Both the position numbers and the translations under genes were made by a program. From NCBI GenBank assembly GCA_022539475.1, contig VCMS01000040.1:224652-288651 (forward strand): a DNA stretch of 64,000 nucleotides, written 5' to 3'. Source of the stretch: Gracilaria domingensis (lineage: Eukaryota > Rhodophyta > Florideophyceae > Gracilariales > Gracilariaceae). Below, piece by piece: positions 30,401-40,733 of the stretch. The notes beneath the pieces were generated by a model. The model was not told the DNA's origin. It worked only from the letters and a program-made list of their open reading frames with translations, and did no database searches. Numbering within the stretch: the stretch's first letter is position 1; each line of letters starts with the position of its first letter.

Positions 30401-32401
30401 CCTCTTTGTAGTAAAACAATAGCAGACTCAAACGTTGAGTCGTAGAAAGTATCAGCGTTAAAATCTAACCTGTTACGTAGAACGGGATAATCCTGAATTG
30501 TTTCATGAAAGAGCGCACGAACATCCGCCATTGCAGTACCATCTCTCAATAATTCCAAACTAACGGACTGTAATTCCTTCAAGCGTCCACACAACACCTC
30601 AATGCAATGATGTTCAGAAACGCTAGGAATCAATTCATCCACCTCACTGCAACCAAGTTCCCCCAGTAACGAATGTAGCTTAATGTAACGACACAGCATA
30701 AGGTACGTCGAGCCCCAACGCGTAGGGCAATGTAACTTCGGCTTCAGTTTAGTCACAGTTCGTAGTTTAGCGGCGACCAATAATGTTCTCAATTTCACCA
30801 TCAACTTATGTACCTTATTGACAAGCGGTTTTTCCATCGATATCTCATCCTGTACCGCAAGGTTAAAGCGGTGACTTGCACAACCAACAAGCGGAATCGA
30901 TGCCTTGTTAGCAGTTGCTTTGTTAACTGCACAATTATCACCAACTAGTGCGACAATATTTTCCCAAGTTTTGCCATACAGTTGAAGAACGTAAAAAAGA
31001 AACGAGTAATGTTGATCAGCCGATAGACTTAGTTCATCCCCCATAGTTGAAATTGTCAAAATAATTCTGGAATAGCCTAAATCATTTTCCGCTTTGAACG
31101 TAGCAAACACTGCCACATAATGAGTATCTCCATTAGTCCACCCGTCAAAAATTAGCGACATTTGATCCGGCAAAGAAGAAGATATCTTGGCCTCCACGTG
31201 CTCCACCAAGCGTGAAAGGTACTTTTTAAATGTATTCAAGCTGACAGTTTGAAGTTTGCAGTGCTTTCGAATAATACTGTTAGTGACAATTGAGAAAGGA
31301 AACAATCCTTTGGATACTAGTTCCATTCACCCATACATTTTCACACTATTAGCCGGTAGCTGTAGTGCTGTAAGTGATGAAGGGTGTGCATTCTTCTGAA
31401 GAAACATCAAGTCGTTTGCATGCTTTTCGCGCACATGCGTGACAAGATTTGTAAAACCTGATCGGTTCTTTGTGCGTGCAACGCCACATTTGCAGCGCCA
31501 TTTAGCGCTATCGGGCGCTATCTGTTCAAAGAAGTGTTTGACAATATCCTTGTTGGCCAGACTGCGTTCGCGTGGCGCCATGGTGTTTCGAAATGCTCTC
31601 ATACCTGGTTCGATGCTGTGGGCATCATTTGACGCTTGTGTTGTTGTACTACCTCTCGCTGATCGCTGTACTGCGATCAGCGAGAGGTGGTACGACTGTA
31701 AAAAACTCGACCGTTGAATGGTTTGAACGTTCAAAAATTTGAACGTTTGTATTCCGAATAATTTGGTCATTGGGAATAACTTATTCTTGTAGGGGGTCAC
31801 AGTGGAATAAATAATTCAATACTATTTATTCCAGAGTATTTAAATACAATATATTTTTGACAACCTCTATTGAAAACCCCGAAACAGAATCTGTTTCGCT
31901 GCTGTCGATCAAGCGCATCTGTCACATCGCAGTGAATTGACAATAGAAAAAGGGTGTGTTTACCGAGTAAAGGCAGTGATGCGGAACGGACCAGGTCCAT
32001 CGAGAGGGACACCGGAACTCTGTATCTGATCCCGATTTAACTTGCTTCGATAGATGACAATATGGACGGGTTGGCTACGTTGCAAAGAACCAAGTGGGGC
32101 TTGGGAGATACACAAATTCTGTGAGTAGTCGCCGTAGAACAAGTTTTCATGGACAAACTTTCCCCCTCATGGCCTTTTTGCCGTAGAGTTTTCTGGGGGA
32201 AGCTTTTCAGGCACCCAGAGCCTTCTACATAGTCTTTCTGAACATTCTTGTGAAGTGCTTTCGAACCACAAGGTGGAAGATCCATCATGCAGTATATGTA
32301 CACTGGATCGTATATGATCGTCATCATCATGATTCGAACGACTTCGTCGGGGCTCCTAGACGATTTAATTAGGCATACCAAATAGTTACCGTCATCAAAA
32401 A
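24430..32401 (-). CDS. Unrecognised multi-exon host gene interrupted by LINE and hAT
   Basis: Proposed exons, 5' to 3': 32401-32229, 32118-31964, 25708-25507, 25405-25227, 25123-25002, 24845-24608 and 24517-24430 (TAA). The phases agree at every junction. Donors at 31963, 25506, 25226, 25001 and 24607 are GTAAA, GTAAG, GTAAG, GTAAG and GTAAGT; the 32228 donor (GTAGA) is weaker. The internal introns are 110, 101, 103, 156 and 90 nt. The second is now 6255 nt because it holds a LINE and a hAT element; without them and one target-site copy it would be 99 nt. The predicted ~385 residues include SGVPLDGPGPFRITAFTR, a Cys-rich CCDSYDDGQNLTCC region and a hydrophobic segment (SSFFLLLPMLHMYLG). I do not recognise the family. 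The 5' end is undetermined and the last acceptor is uncertain. Confidence 0.55.
25694..25764. repeat. 35-bp perfect inverted repeat with 1-nt spacer
   Basis: Positions 25694-25728 are perfectly inverted at 25730-25764. The left arm contains the LINE's left target-site copy and the exon start of the flanking host gene, so the right arm is an inverted copy of host flank at the LINE 5' end. Confidence 0.9.
25925..26494 (+). pseudogene. LINE endonuclease domain (APE type), broken
   Basis: The frame begins with the canonical endonuclease start LNCRGLKRAEL...DILCLQETHL. It has a TAG near 26023-26025, then continues through GVATYQRLDLRVD and SIANVYVPP to RGTQSAIDVIAV. A frameshift near 26,490-26,520 moves the final catalytic segment, FSDHHPCLLTL, into the RT frame. 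The domain nicks target DNA for target-primed reverse transcription. The stop and frameshift make it non-functional as written. Confidence 0.8.
26656..29889 (+). pseudogene. LINE reverse transcriptase and RNase H, broken
   Basis: One frame, interrupted by a TAG at 27991-27993. RT blocks are visible: KAAGPDEIQIAFLQHLP, LVPIPKPG, RPISLTSV, FCDFSKAYDSVEH, VPQGVPQGGTLSP and the catalytic box MFADDVSMW. After the thumb (ITLNPKKT, TRFLGIVLD) the RNase H domain begins at WIDGSV (28790s) and resumes at KVGGSGFAIWW. About 92 codons intervene, a Tudor-like WPEGWYAGT...VIHYDDG block (see findings). The tail CKC...DVEHYVLRCPPR is the usual Cys/His motif. Another TAG upstream (about 26615) stands where Trp is expected in the linker. 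Confidence 0.85.
30052..31581 (-). pseudogene. hAT transposase with BED finger, one premature stop
   Basis: The likely start is the ATG at 31581 (MAPRERSLANKD). A BED zinc finger follows: WRCKCGVARTKN...LVTHVREKH. A TGA at 31329-31327 interrupts the frame right after SVKMYG, and the same frame continues to 30052. The catalytic core is visible: SLIFDGWTNGDTHYVAV (first Asp), ALVGDNCAVNKATA (second Asp) and HCPTRWGSTYLML. The C-terminal dimerisation region ends with NACERFFSKAGYVLSGWR. hAT transposases cut and paste DNA with 8-bp duplications, matching the flanks here. One stop is the only visible lesion. Confidence 0.85.
31646..31693. repeat. Subterminal hairpin in hAT element
   Basis: Arms 31646-31666 and 31673-31693 pair at 20 of 21 positions around a 6-nt loop. 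It lies upstream of the transposase ATG. Such subterminal structure may be a transposase-binding or regulatory site. Confidence 0.75.
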
Positions 32402-32522
32402 CTGAATCACGTTAAAAATCGAAAACGCGTACCCCTGGTACAGAAAAATTCAGCCCCATATCTCCAAGTCAGCCTCGAACTCGACAGAAAAGGCAAGGAG
32501 GAAGAAGGAGCACGACGGCTAG

Positions 32523-32573
32523 TGTCTATTCGACAATTGGCCTCATATGAGGTCAATTGGCCTCATATGAGGC
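32523..32573 (+). repeat. Tandem CAATTGGCCTCATATGAGG repeat, possible element end
   Basis: Two adjacent 20-bp units (32534-32553 and 32554-32573) contain the palindrome CCTCATATGAGG. The block TGTCTATT...CTCATATGA (32523-32550) recurs with 25 of 28 matches at 50876-50903. Both copies precede piggyBac-like N-termini, so this may be the 5' end of that family. Confidence 0.6.
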
Positions 32574-32964
32574 CGAAATTAAAATACTCATTATTTTAGT
32601 TCACTTCCTTCCATCGCAGTTTAAACCAATGTACACAGTCCTCCTTGATCTCCTCTTTCTTGGCGTCAACCAAAATCACGAGATTTTGGGACGTAAACGA
32701 CAACAAACTTTGTTTACATCACAGCACTCGACACATCTACGCAACTACCTTCCAGACCAGGGCAATTATGAACAAAGGCTAATTTGGAACACCAACAACT
32801 TGAGAAGGTTATGAACCTCTTAACTCGTAGTAGCCGTTCTGTAGACCCTGTGTACCGCAAAAGCACATCGCGTAACTAGAAACGACACACGTAGAAATCA
32901 GTTTGAACAAAAATGGCCCGCTTTCTTCTTCACAGACACCTTTATTCTTCAGTCTACATCTGTT

Positions 32965-35451
32965 GTGTTTATTGACGTATGTTTGTACCTTAGACGCCAG
33001 ATTCAAACAAAAGGGCGCCACACGCGCTGCACAAATCCATACCTCAAAGCCAATGTTCTTTTGCGCTCACCATATGCCGCAGCATGTCTTCGACGACATC
33101 ACAGTCGCCATAGTGACTCCATCCATGCGTCGCACAAGCAACACGAAAAAAAGAGAGAAACGCAAAACAAAGACATCAGAGCGCAGCAAGAGAAAGCGAT
33201 AGCGTTGATAGGTACCCACACTCCATATCAGACTATCCGCACTGTCAAAAATCTTTCTCTTGGCAGCATATCACGTCTCAAAACCAAGATGGAGAGGGCA
33301 AAACAAGAGAAAACTCCATATGATGACAGAATTCATGACACAAAGAGAGGCCCCAAAAAAATTCTTTCGTTTTCCGACCAGCGGATGATTGTCGCTCGAA
33401 TGAAGGAAGTCGCCGAACACGTCTTTACGGTTTCCACGGAAACATTGAAATCAATCGCCGCTGATACTGCAGACGATGGTCGCAAGGGCTTTCCCAACAA
33501 GCTCCCCAGTGACGATTGGGTCCGTGCCTTTCGTGCCCAACACAGAGATGGAACCCTGCGAAAGATGGAGTCTCGCGAGGGCGCAAAAATAGCCGCAGGC
33601 AACCCCGAACATGTTCAAACTTTTGTCGATGCACTCAAACTGTGCATCAATCAGAACCCCGGTATTGCTGATGATCCAGACTTGGTCTGGAATATGTATG
33701 AAACACAGGTGTCTATAAATATGGAAGAGACAAAAACGGGGTTCGTGAGAGCAAACACACATCACGGTGGCTTTCGAATGAAGTGTGATTCGGCTGGTAA
33801 GCATTTGACAGCAGTGGTAATTGCCTCCGCTTCCGGCCATGCTCTCCCGCCGTTCTTCATCTTTGCGGGAAAGTAGCAGATGAAGAAGTGGTTCGACCAA
33901 CTTTCAGAAGACATATTCAAAGATGAAACAGGAGTGCCACATTGTTTAGCCCAACAAGGATGGTTTCCTGGAGACAGTTTTGTGATCGGTACTGAGCACG
34001 GGTCAATGACGAAAGAGGTCATTCCATTTGCAATTGAGCACATAAGGAGACACGCAGCGAAGTACACGAAAGGGCGGAAAATTTTACTCACTCTCGACGG
34101 CCATAAATCGCGAACAGGATGGAAGTGGTTACAACTCGCAAAGGAAGCAAATATTGAAGTCGTACAGAGCCCTGCGAATACGTCACATTTTCTTCAAGCC
34201 TGTGACCAGTCCTTTAACAGAATGTACAACGAAACAGTGCGCGCCACATACGACGCATTGAATGTCAAAGCATTCATCGATTTTGGAGACATGGGAATAA
34301 AGCTGAAGCTCGGCACGGCAGGCTACAAAGCGTTGACAAGCCCAGTTGTGAGGAAAGCCTTCGACGTGATCGGAATGTGGCCAATGGACTTTCGCTTTCT
34401 AAGATGGGCAAAAGAAAAGTGGAACGGCAAGCAAGAGCAAGAATCTGCGGGTAGTCGGCGTTCGGATAGGTTAGAGTGCCACAAGCAGTGGGGGGATATT
34501 ATGTCCGTCGTTAATCAACGGCTCAGCAAGGAGCACAAGATCGAAAGGCTCGGAGAAATTCTGTCAAACGGACGAGACCGTGTGCAGTTCCTTATTTTGA
34601 ACCGCACTCCCACGAAGAAGAGTATATGGAAGTACCCCATGGAACACTTCGACAGAAATACTCTTAGTCGTGGTGCCCCTGCTTGTTATCTGACGCATGC
34701 TGAACTGATAAAGAAAAGGAAAGAGGAAGAGGAGAAAGAACGTGCCGAGGAGGCTGCTCGTGCGCGTGCGAAACAAGAAGCGGCCGAAAAGCGAGCACAG
34801 CAGGCTGCAGAGAAAGCCCGTTTGAAGGCAGAGACTGAATCGAAGCGCAAGAAAGCAGCGGCAGAGAGAGAAAAGAAACGTAGATTGGCTGTTTTGAAAA
34901 GAAAGGAAGTGGCTGAGCAACGCGCAAAAGCAGCGGAAGAGAAGAGAATGAAGCGGGAGCTGGCTGCGGCAAAGCGCTTGCGGATTGCTGAGGAGAAGAA
35001 GGAAAAGAAGGAACAGACTGCCGATGCTCGAGGATTCAAGCGAAATGGTGAGAAGCGCAGTACGGAAGAAGCTGGCCCAAAGCGTCAGAAAACAGATGCA
35101 ATCAGTTCAGGAAGTACTCCATTGGTGTCTGTACCTTGCAGCGGAGCTTTGTTGTCTTCTAACGTTGACGATCGCTCCTCGGATGATGACTGCGAAGGGA
35201 CTGGCGAGCCAGAAAAGCAATCCTTTACGCAACGCTTGGGTCTCGATGACGAAAGATCCGAGCAGAGTAGCGACCAAAGTGACGAGGATGATGTGGCTAG
35301 GAGCTTGTTAAAGCTTCATAACATGGACACTGATCTTCTGAAGACGCATACGTTAGTGTATCAAGATTCTGTGGGTGATCAGCAATGTGTAGATGACCCA
35401 AATTGGCTGAGTTGGTCGCTGGTGCCCAAAGAGGACGTTGTTCCGAAATGA
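32965..35451 (+). pseudogene. Pogo/Tigger (DDE_1) transposase, inactivated
   Basis: The open frame begins near 32965 without an ATG, so the true N-terminus is unclear. A TAG at 33874-33876 splits it, and the same frame resumes at 33877. The N-terminal part has a helix-turn-helix and CENP-B-like region (SDDWVRAFRAQHRDG). The DDE core follows. In LVWNMYETQVSI the first catalytic Asp (normally DET) is Tyr, while the later Asp residues remain in ILLTLDGHKSRTGW and LQACDQSFN. Residues after that form a very long Lys/Glu/Ala charged helix (34,700-35,040) and an acidic tail. The TA target duplication and terminal repeats were not identified. Confidence 0.8.
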
Positions 35452-35665
35452 CCGGTGTCGGGCAGTATTCGGCCGTTCTCGACAGGAGAAGAAGAACGGG
35501 CCGCCGCGCAGAGAGTCGACTGCTTTTCTGCACGCTACTTTGCTCTTCAATGAGACACTCAAAGAGCTTCTATTGGAGCAGAATTGTGTTTAAATTTAAC
35601 CTCTGAGCTTTGCGCTACTCATGATTCGTTTCAAATGTGTTCCAAATTGCCCTGGTCTGGAAGGT

Positions 35666-36841
35666 ATGCCACAGGCAAATCGTCCGCGCAGAGTTGTTAG
35701 AAATCGCGTCCACAGTCGTGCACGATTGGTAGTATCCGAAACTGATTGCAAACGTTTCTTCGAAATCTAATAGGAGACAAAAATGATCAGTGGAACGGTT
35801 GTGTGCACATCTCTCAATGTCAACAACGGCCGTCGTAGAACCATCGTGCGAATCAATTCCAAGTTACTGGGTCGCTGCAAAGAGTGTGACATGAAACTTT
35901 GCAGCGTCAAAAACGGTGACCATGTCACCACTGAAACAGCACCGACTCTTCAGTGTCAACAGTAGTTGGAGACAAGAGGCGCGCAAACGAACGAACAAGG
36001 TCAGGAAATACCTCTAGGAGAGCAACGTAAAAGGTCATGCAATCCGAATGAGCAAGCCGCTCCAACACCAATCACAGAGGAAAACATTGTTGAAGCGAGT
36101 TCCAAAGTCGACGCTCATTCGACGATTTGGAAGATGCAAAGTGTACCGTTACTGCTACATGGTCAGATCCGAATGAATCAGTGAAAAGTTATTGGTCCAA
36201 CCGAAGAATTTATTACTGCCTGTCATGCTCCCCGGGATCTCACAACTTTTGACTGTTTCATGTGGATATTTCTTTCCTCCTATTTAAACATTATTGTACA
36301 CAAGACGAACATCAGATTAGGAAGCATGGGATTCAAGGAAACAACTGCCGGGGAGATTCTCAGATTCTTTGGGGTCATGATATTAATAACTCGTTTTGAA
36401 TTCACAGATTGACGAAAATTATGGAGCTGTGAATCTTCGTCAAAGTATATACAAGCACCCGGATTGCGTAAAGCTATGGCCCGTAATCGGTTTGAGGCTC
36501 TCCGGAGATGCATCATTTTCAGCGGCGAACCTGAGGAAGAGATGGAAAACGAGGCACGGTGGTCACGTGTGTCCGACTTCGTTTCAGCAATCAATAATCA
36601 TCGACGAACGTTTGTACCGCCTTCAAGCTCGTTGTGTGTGGACGAAAGTATGTAACGCTGGTATAGACTGGGTGGACATTGGATAAACATTGGACTTCCG
36701 AACTACATTGGTCTGGACCGAAAGCCAGAGAACGGCTGTGAACTGAAAACCGTTTGTTGTGGTCAGAGCGGTATACTTCTCAAAATCGAGATAACAATGG
36801 GAAGTACTAGCACGGAGACAATGGATTACTGAGAAGAATTT
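35666..36841 (+). pseudogene. PiggyBac-like transposase, N-terminal half
   Basis: One frame (with stops) runs from a short ORF at 35666-35770 through 36841. It shows the piggyBac (DDE_Tnp_1_7) order: TAGEILRFFGVMILITRFEF, then AMARNRFEALRRCIIFSG, LCVDESM (catalytic Asp region), GLPNYIGLDRKPENGCELK and CGQSGILLKIEI. In-frame stops lie near 35770, 35965, 36184, after FTD (~36411), 36655 and 36832. The homology stops exactly at 36841, where a solo LTR with an AATTT duplication begins; the C-terminal half resumes at 49403 in frame. Confidence 0.75.
36837..36841 (+). other. Left target-site duplication AATTT
   Basis: AATTT here and at 49398-49402 flank the solo LTR plus the nested Gypsy. Removing one copy and the insert restores the piggyBac frame. 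Confidence 0.85.
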
Positions 36842-37405
36842 TGTAGAGCAACGCAATTCGCGTGGTTATCAGGATGATGCGACTAATATAGTCAGGGATG
36901 AGTATAGGAGGATGCACTCGAAAGTTATGAGTTGGACCATATTTTGGAGGTTACTTTTGGATGGCTTTCCCAGATTTTTACCTGTAATCAGGGTTTCCAT
37001 TGCTGGCTAGTACGGCTAGGTAGACGCGTGTATGACACGACCGTGTGTGCATAATATGGGAGGATAGGTGGTGCACCTGAGGCGCCTGACACTGGATTAG
37101 CCACGTGTAGGGACCCCTGCGGGTGTGCACCATGTGTACATAGTTAGTTTAGACCTACTTAGGTGAGCTCGACCTCGCTGTCGCGAGCACCTTTGTAAAT
37201 TCAACCCGAGCACTGCTCAAGAAAAAACTCTTTGTCGAGTAGCGCTCTTTTGAGTGGACTCTACAAGAGTGAGGCTCTGGCGCCAACCGCCTACGTAGGT
37301 TATCACTCTCACGAGTATAGCCGCGTCTGGTTACGGTGGTCCTACCCTCTCGGTACGCTTGAGGAACATCTGTCGTTGATGTCACGACTTGCGAGTCATA
37401 CCCAG
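36842..37405 (+). mobile_element. Solo LTR, left part (split by nested Gypsy)
   Basis: It begins TGTAGAGCAACGC, the same start as the other LTRs in this window. It joins conceptually to 48982-49397, giving a ~980-bp LTR. The landmark ACTCTGTATAGAG then falls about 595 bp from the start, as it does in the separate LTR at 52323. No internal retroelement genes belong to this LTR, so it is a solo LTR or a heavily deleted element. Confidence 0.75.
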
Positions 37406-38298
37406 TGTAGAGCAAACCCTCCTCAGGGATACCGTTTCGGTAGTGGCAATCATAACTTATGGAGACGCCCATCGATGGGGAACTCGAGGTTATGAGTAGC
37501 ACGATGACGTAGATCCGGACCCGGAATGTGTACATGTGTACCACTATTTGGTTGTTTGGATGGAGTGATTCTTTTCATAATTTTTAGAAGTACCCCGTGG
37601 GTTCTGGTCCGCCACTGTCAGGACTGCCCGGGACGGAAGGTGCATATGAGGTGCTTAGATTAATCTATTATTTAGATATTTTTGATAACCCTCTACAGGG
37701 CCGCTAATTCTACTACTTAGGTGATGCCTCACCGCCATCACCAACCTAGTAAAGGTAACCCGGTGTGCCGCTCTAACTATTTCGCCTGCGCGACAACTCC
37801 AACTCCTCGCGGAGCGAGTTACCGCAACACGGTCTAGTTATCCCCCGGCTCCAACCAGGAGAGTTCACGCAGTGCATACCATCATTGGTCTTGTTTTTCT
37901 TTTGTTTCTCTTGTGACTCGTGGAGTGCACACATATTTGTTACCGACCGGTACTTTCTCTCCGCCCCAGTGCTTGGGTTTGTTTCTGTTCTTTCTTTTGT
38001 TTTTACCATTGGTTTGGTTCATTACCGCCTATTTCTATTTAGTTGTTCCACCTTTGGATGTCTACATTTGGCTACAGATACCGTCATTGGTCAGCTACGA
38101 TCTACACTACTGTGTCCGCCTTTCCTGGCCTTTTTCCCGTTCGGGCGTTCTTTCTCAACCCTGTGGTATAGCCTGAAGTCCTCGTGGATTTACAGCCACA
38201 CCGGAGGATACGGGGTGCGCTGTCGCTGTGCAAACCTCTCTTGAGAGCGGAGATTCGAACTGCCTCGGTGGCTTTTCCCTTTCTGGGATTGCTCCACA
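37406..38298 (+). repeat. Gypsy 5' LTR
   Basis: TG...CA bounded, 893 bp. It is nearly identical to the 3' LTR over most of its length; the first ~100 bp differ by several single-base indels. It encodes no protein of its own. Confidence 0.9.
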
Positions 38299-38301
38299 AA
38301 T

Positions 38302-38313
38302 TGGTCTCCCGAC
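38302..38313 (+). other. Gypsy primer-binding site
   Basis: TGGTCTCCCGAC begins three bases after the LTR end. Starting with TGG, it would pair with a tRNA 3' end reading GTCGGGAGACCA. A similar TTGGTCTC follows the LTR that ends at 53271. Confidence 0.6.
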
Positions 38314-38479
38314 TTAGAAGCTTAAGAACGGGTTAACTACAGTTGGTGTTAATTGTTGTTGATCGTTTTCGATTGGTTTCTTGTTGTCCAGTTTGGATAT
38401 CTTTGTTACTTTTGTTGCCATTGTCTGGCCTTGGTTTGTTGCTGTACTGAAGTAATCAGTCCGACCACGTCTGGTTTAT

Positions 38480-40497
38480 ATGGCTGGCCTTTCAGAGGGA
38501 TCTCGTGAAGGTTCGAACCGCTCCGCCGCCCGCGCGTCGAAGCAGGTGTCGCGGAATCCTACGCAGGAAAAGCCGACATCGGCCCAGGTGAAACAGAACC
38601 CGGATGTCCCGGCTACCCAGGCTGGTTGGTTGGCTGTGATATCTTCCCAATTGGGTTCTCTCGTACATGAGGTTGAAGAGTTGAAGACCCACGTGCAGGT
38701 TCTCCGTATATCGAATACCGATCATCTGCAGGATATTCAAGATCTCCGGGCTCGTGTCTAGGAAGCCCAAGTTAGGGATGTTACTGCAGAACTACGCACC
38801 ATGCGTAAGGATATTAATTCCATGTTGGAAGGTTTCGGTGCCCCAACCATATTCGTATCGAACATCGAAACTCGTTTCGAGACTCTCCAGAGTATGATGG
38901 AGCGAGCCCAGAGTCGCATCGATACGCTGGAGGCTACTTTCCGGGCAGATGAAGAGTTCATTGCTGCCCAAGCAAGGGAAGATTCCCGCCCTCGGGTTTC
39001 AATCCGTCATTCTTCAAAGAAGTTCCGAAAGGACCGACCGACTACGTATGAATACCGTTTGGTTCGTACTGACTCCGACTCGGACAGTTCTACTACTTCG
39101 TCATCTGACTGGTCCAATGATGGATATCGTGACCGCCGCGAGCGACCGACACGGTCCAAGGTTACCTATGCTGCGCACGGCACCATCATGACCCGCGAGA
39201 AGGGTAGGAATCACATTGGACTCAAAGAGTTGAAGCCCTCTAACATCCTGTTTCGGAAACTGTTATCGTATCGATATTATCGCTTAGACGATTCATCACT
39301 TGATCGTACTCCTCGTGGGACAGGTCGTGTGAAGGACTGTATCAATAGGATGGACCTCACGCTGAAGGATCACGCTTTCAGTGGTGAAGACCCAATTTTG
39401 GTACTGGACTTTCTCGCCCGTTTCGTATCGGAAGCCGCCATACTCATGATGAGTGAAGCCCAGGCTTTCGTGGCACTACCGTATTTCCTTAAAGAAATGG
39501 CAGAAGATCACTTTCGCTCCGTCATGGGAGTTTCCCGTGCTTCGGAGGGAGGTGTAACTTTTTGGCCGGAAGCTGTTCAATACCTTCTGAGGTCATACGC
39601 CACTGGTACTGCGATCCAGTCTGCCATCTTGGGGCTTTACGCGATACAAAACAGAAATCCGGAGAAACGGAAACCCTTTATTCGACTCGCCTCAATAAGG
39701 CTTTCCATCCTTCTGGAAATGTATATTCTCACTATGAGCGATGCGCTTTGTTTTGCTATGGTTTAGATCCTGCCATCAGGACACTTGTGTCCCGGTATCG
39801 GGAATCCGACAGGAAGGCAACCTACCTGGAACTGGTTCAGTTCGCCCAGGCAGAGGGAGATGCTTTGCGTGCTCGCCAACACCCGAAACATCGGTCTTCT
39901 AGGATACTCCATGCGGAGAACTCACCATCACTCTCGTTACTCCACCGTTCTAAGGAAAATCCAGGTGTGGATAATTTTCATTTGGCTCAAAGCCAGGGCA
40001 GACAGTCCTTGCTTAGTACGGAGTTTCCGTCAACCTCAATTTTCTCTGAGGAAGACCCGGCTTTGTACGCGGGAACACAGGTTATACCACCGAAGGTCCC
40101 ATATGCCAACAACACCACAGGTTTCAGTAGACCCGGTTGGCGGGATAACACTACTGCGCAACATCGGATGGATAACCGTACGGATACCCGTCCACCCTTC
40201 GATAGGTCAACGCTTATCTGCCATGTTTGCTACCATCTTGGTCATGTTTCGACTCACTGTCAGTTCAATCTGAAAGATATGTCGAAGATTATCGAAGCTT
40301 ATGAGTCCCTTAGGAAAGAAGAACGTGCGCGCGTTCCGAATTTGTCCTACCAACAGGTCCGTTTGCTGTTCTTGCCAAACACCGTTGTATCGGTCTGCAA
40401 CCTGGTGCCGGTATCTCTAGGAGCTCAAACCTCTGAGGTCGTTCAGTACTCAGACGGAGGCAAAACTGCTTCGGTGGATTCGCCTTCGAAAAACTAA
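38480..40497 (+). pseudogene. Gypsy gag, broken
   Basis: The frame starts at the ATG at 38480 (MAGLSEGSREG). It has a TAG at 38759-38761 and resumes in frame with a coiled-coil region (IETRFETLQSMMERAQ). A one-base indel near 39,650 moves the reading to the frame ending at 40497. The capsid-like core (FWPEAVQYLLRSYATG) precedes the shift; YLELVQFAQAEGDALRAR follows it. The nucleocapsid zinc knuckle CHVCYHLGHVSTHC fits C-x2-C-x4-H-x4-C. Gag packages the element RNA in virus-like particles inside the cell. Confidence 0.8.
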
Positions 40498-40733
40498 TTT
40501 TGGGAGTCTCCCCGAACGGAGGGGCGCCCACAGAGTCGAGGAGTGTGGCGCCCGAGGCGTCATCGCCTCGCTCCCCAGTCAAGATCCTTACTAGGAAATC
40601 GGCTGAATCCGACGTGAACTCGAGACACTTTGGTGTTCTGCGTCGACCGTGGGTGCGGTATAGAAATCGCCGTATCCCGGATCAGGTTATGGTCATGGCC
40701 AAGTGTAACTACAAGATTTAAGCTGACCTTGGC

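Larger units (their letters stand above)
29937..31869 (-). mobile_element. hAT DNA transposon
   Basis: A 1933-bp element flanked by near-identical 8-bp duplications, ATGAAAAC (29929-29936) and TTGAAAAC (31870-31877). The ends are inverted: TAGAGGGTGTCAAAA on the left against TAGAGGTTGTCAAAA read from the right, followed on both sides by a TTTAAATA segment. It landed immediately beside the LINE's right target-site copy, within the host intron. Confidence 0.85.

Noticed and set aside
34564-35039. Minus-strand frames rich in Ser/Phe/Leu
   Set aside because: Shadows of the Lys/Glu/Ala charged helix of the pogo transposase on the other strand.
37773-38244. 119- and 78-codon frames found identically in both Gypsy LTRs
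   Set aside because: They repeat only because the LTRs are duplicated; no domain, and LTRs are normally non-coding.
38240-38262. tRNA B-box-like GATTCGAACTG near the LTR end
   Set aside because: The flanks do not form a T-arm or acceptor stem; no tRNA cloverleaf could be drawn.
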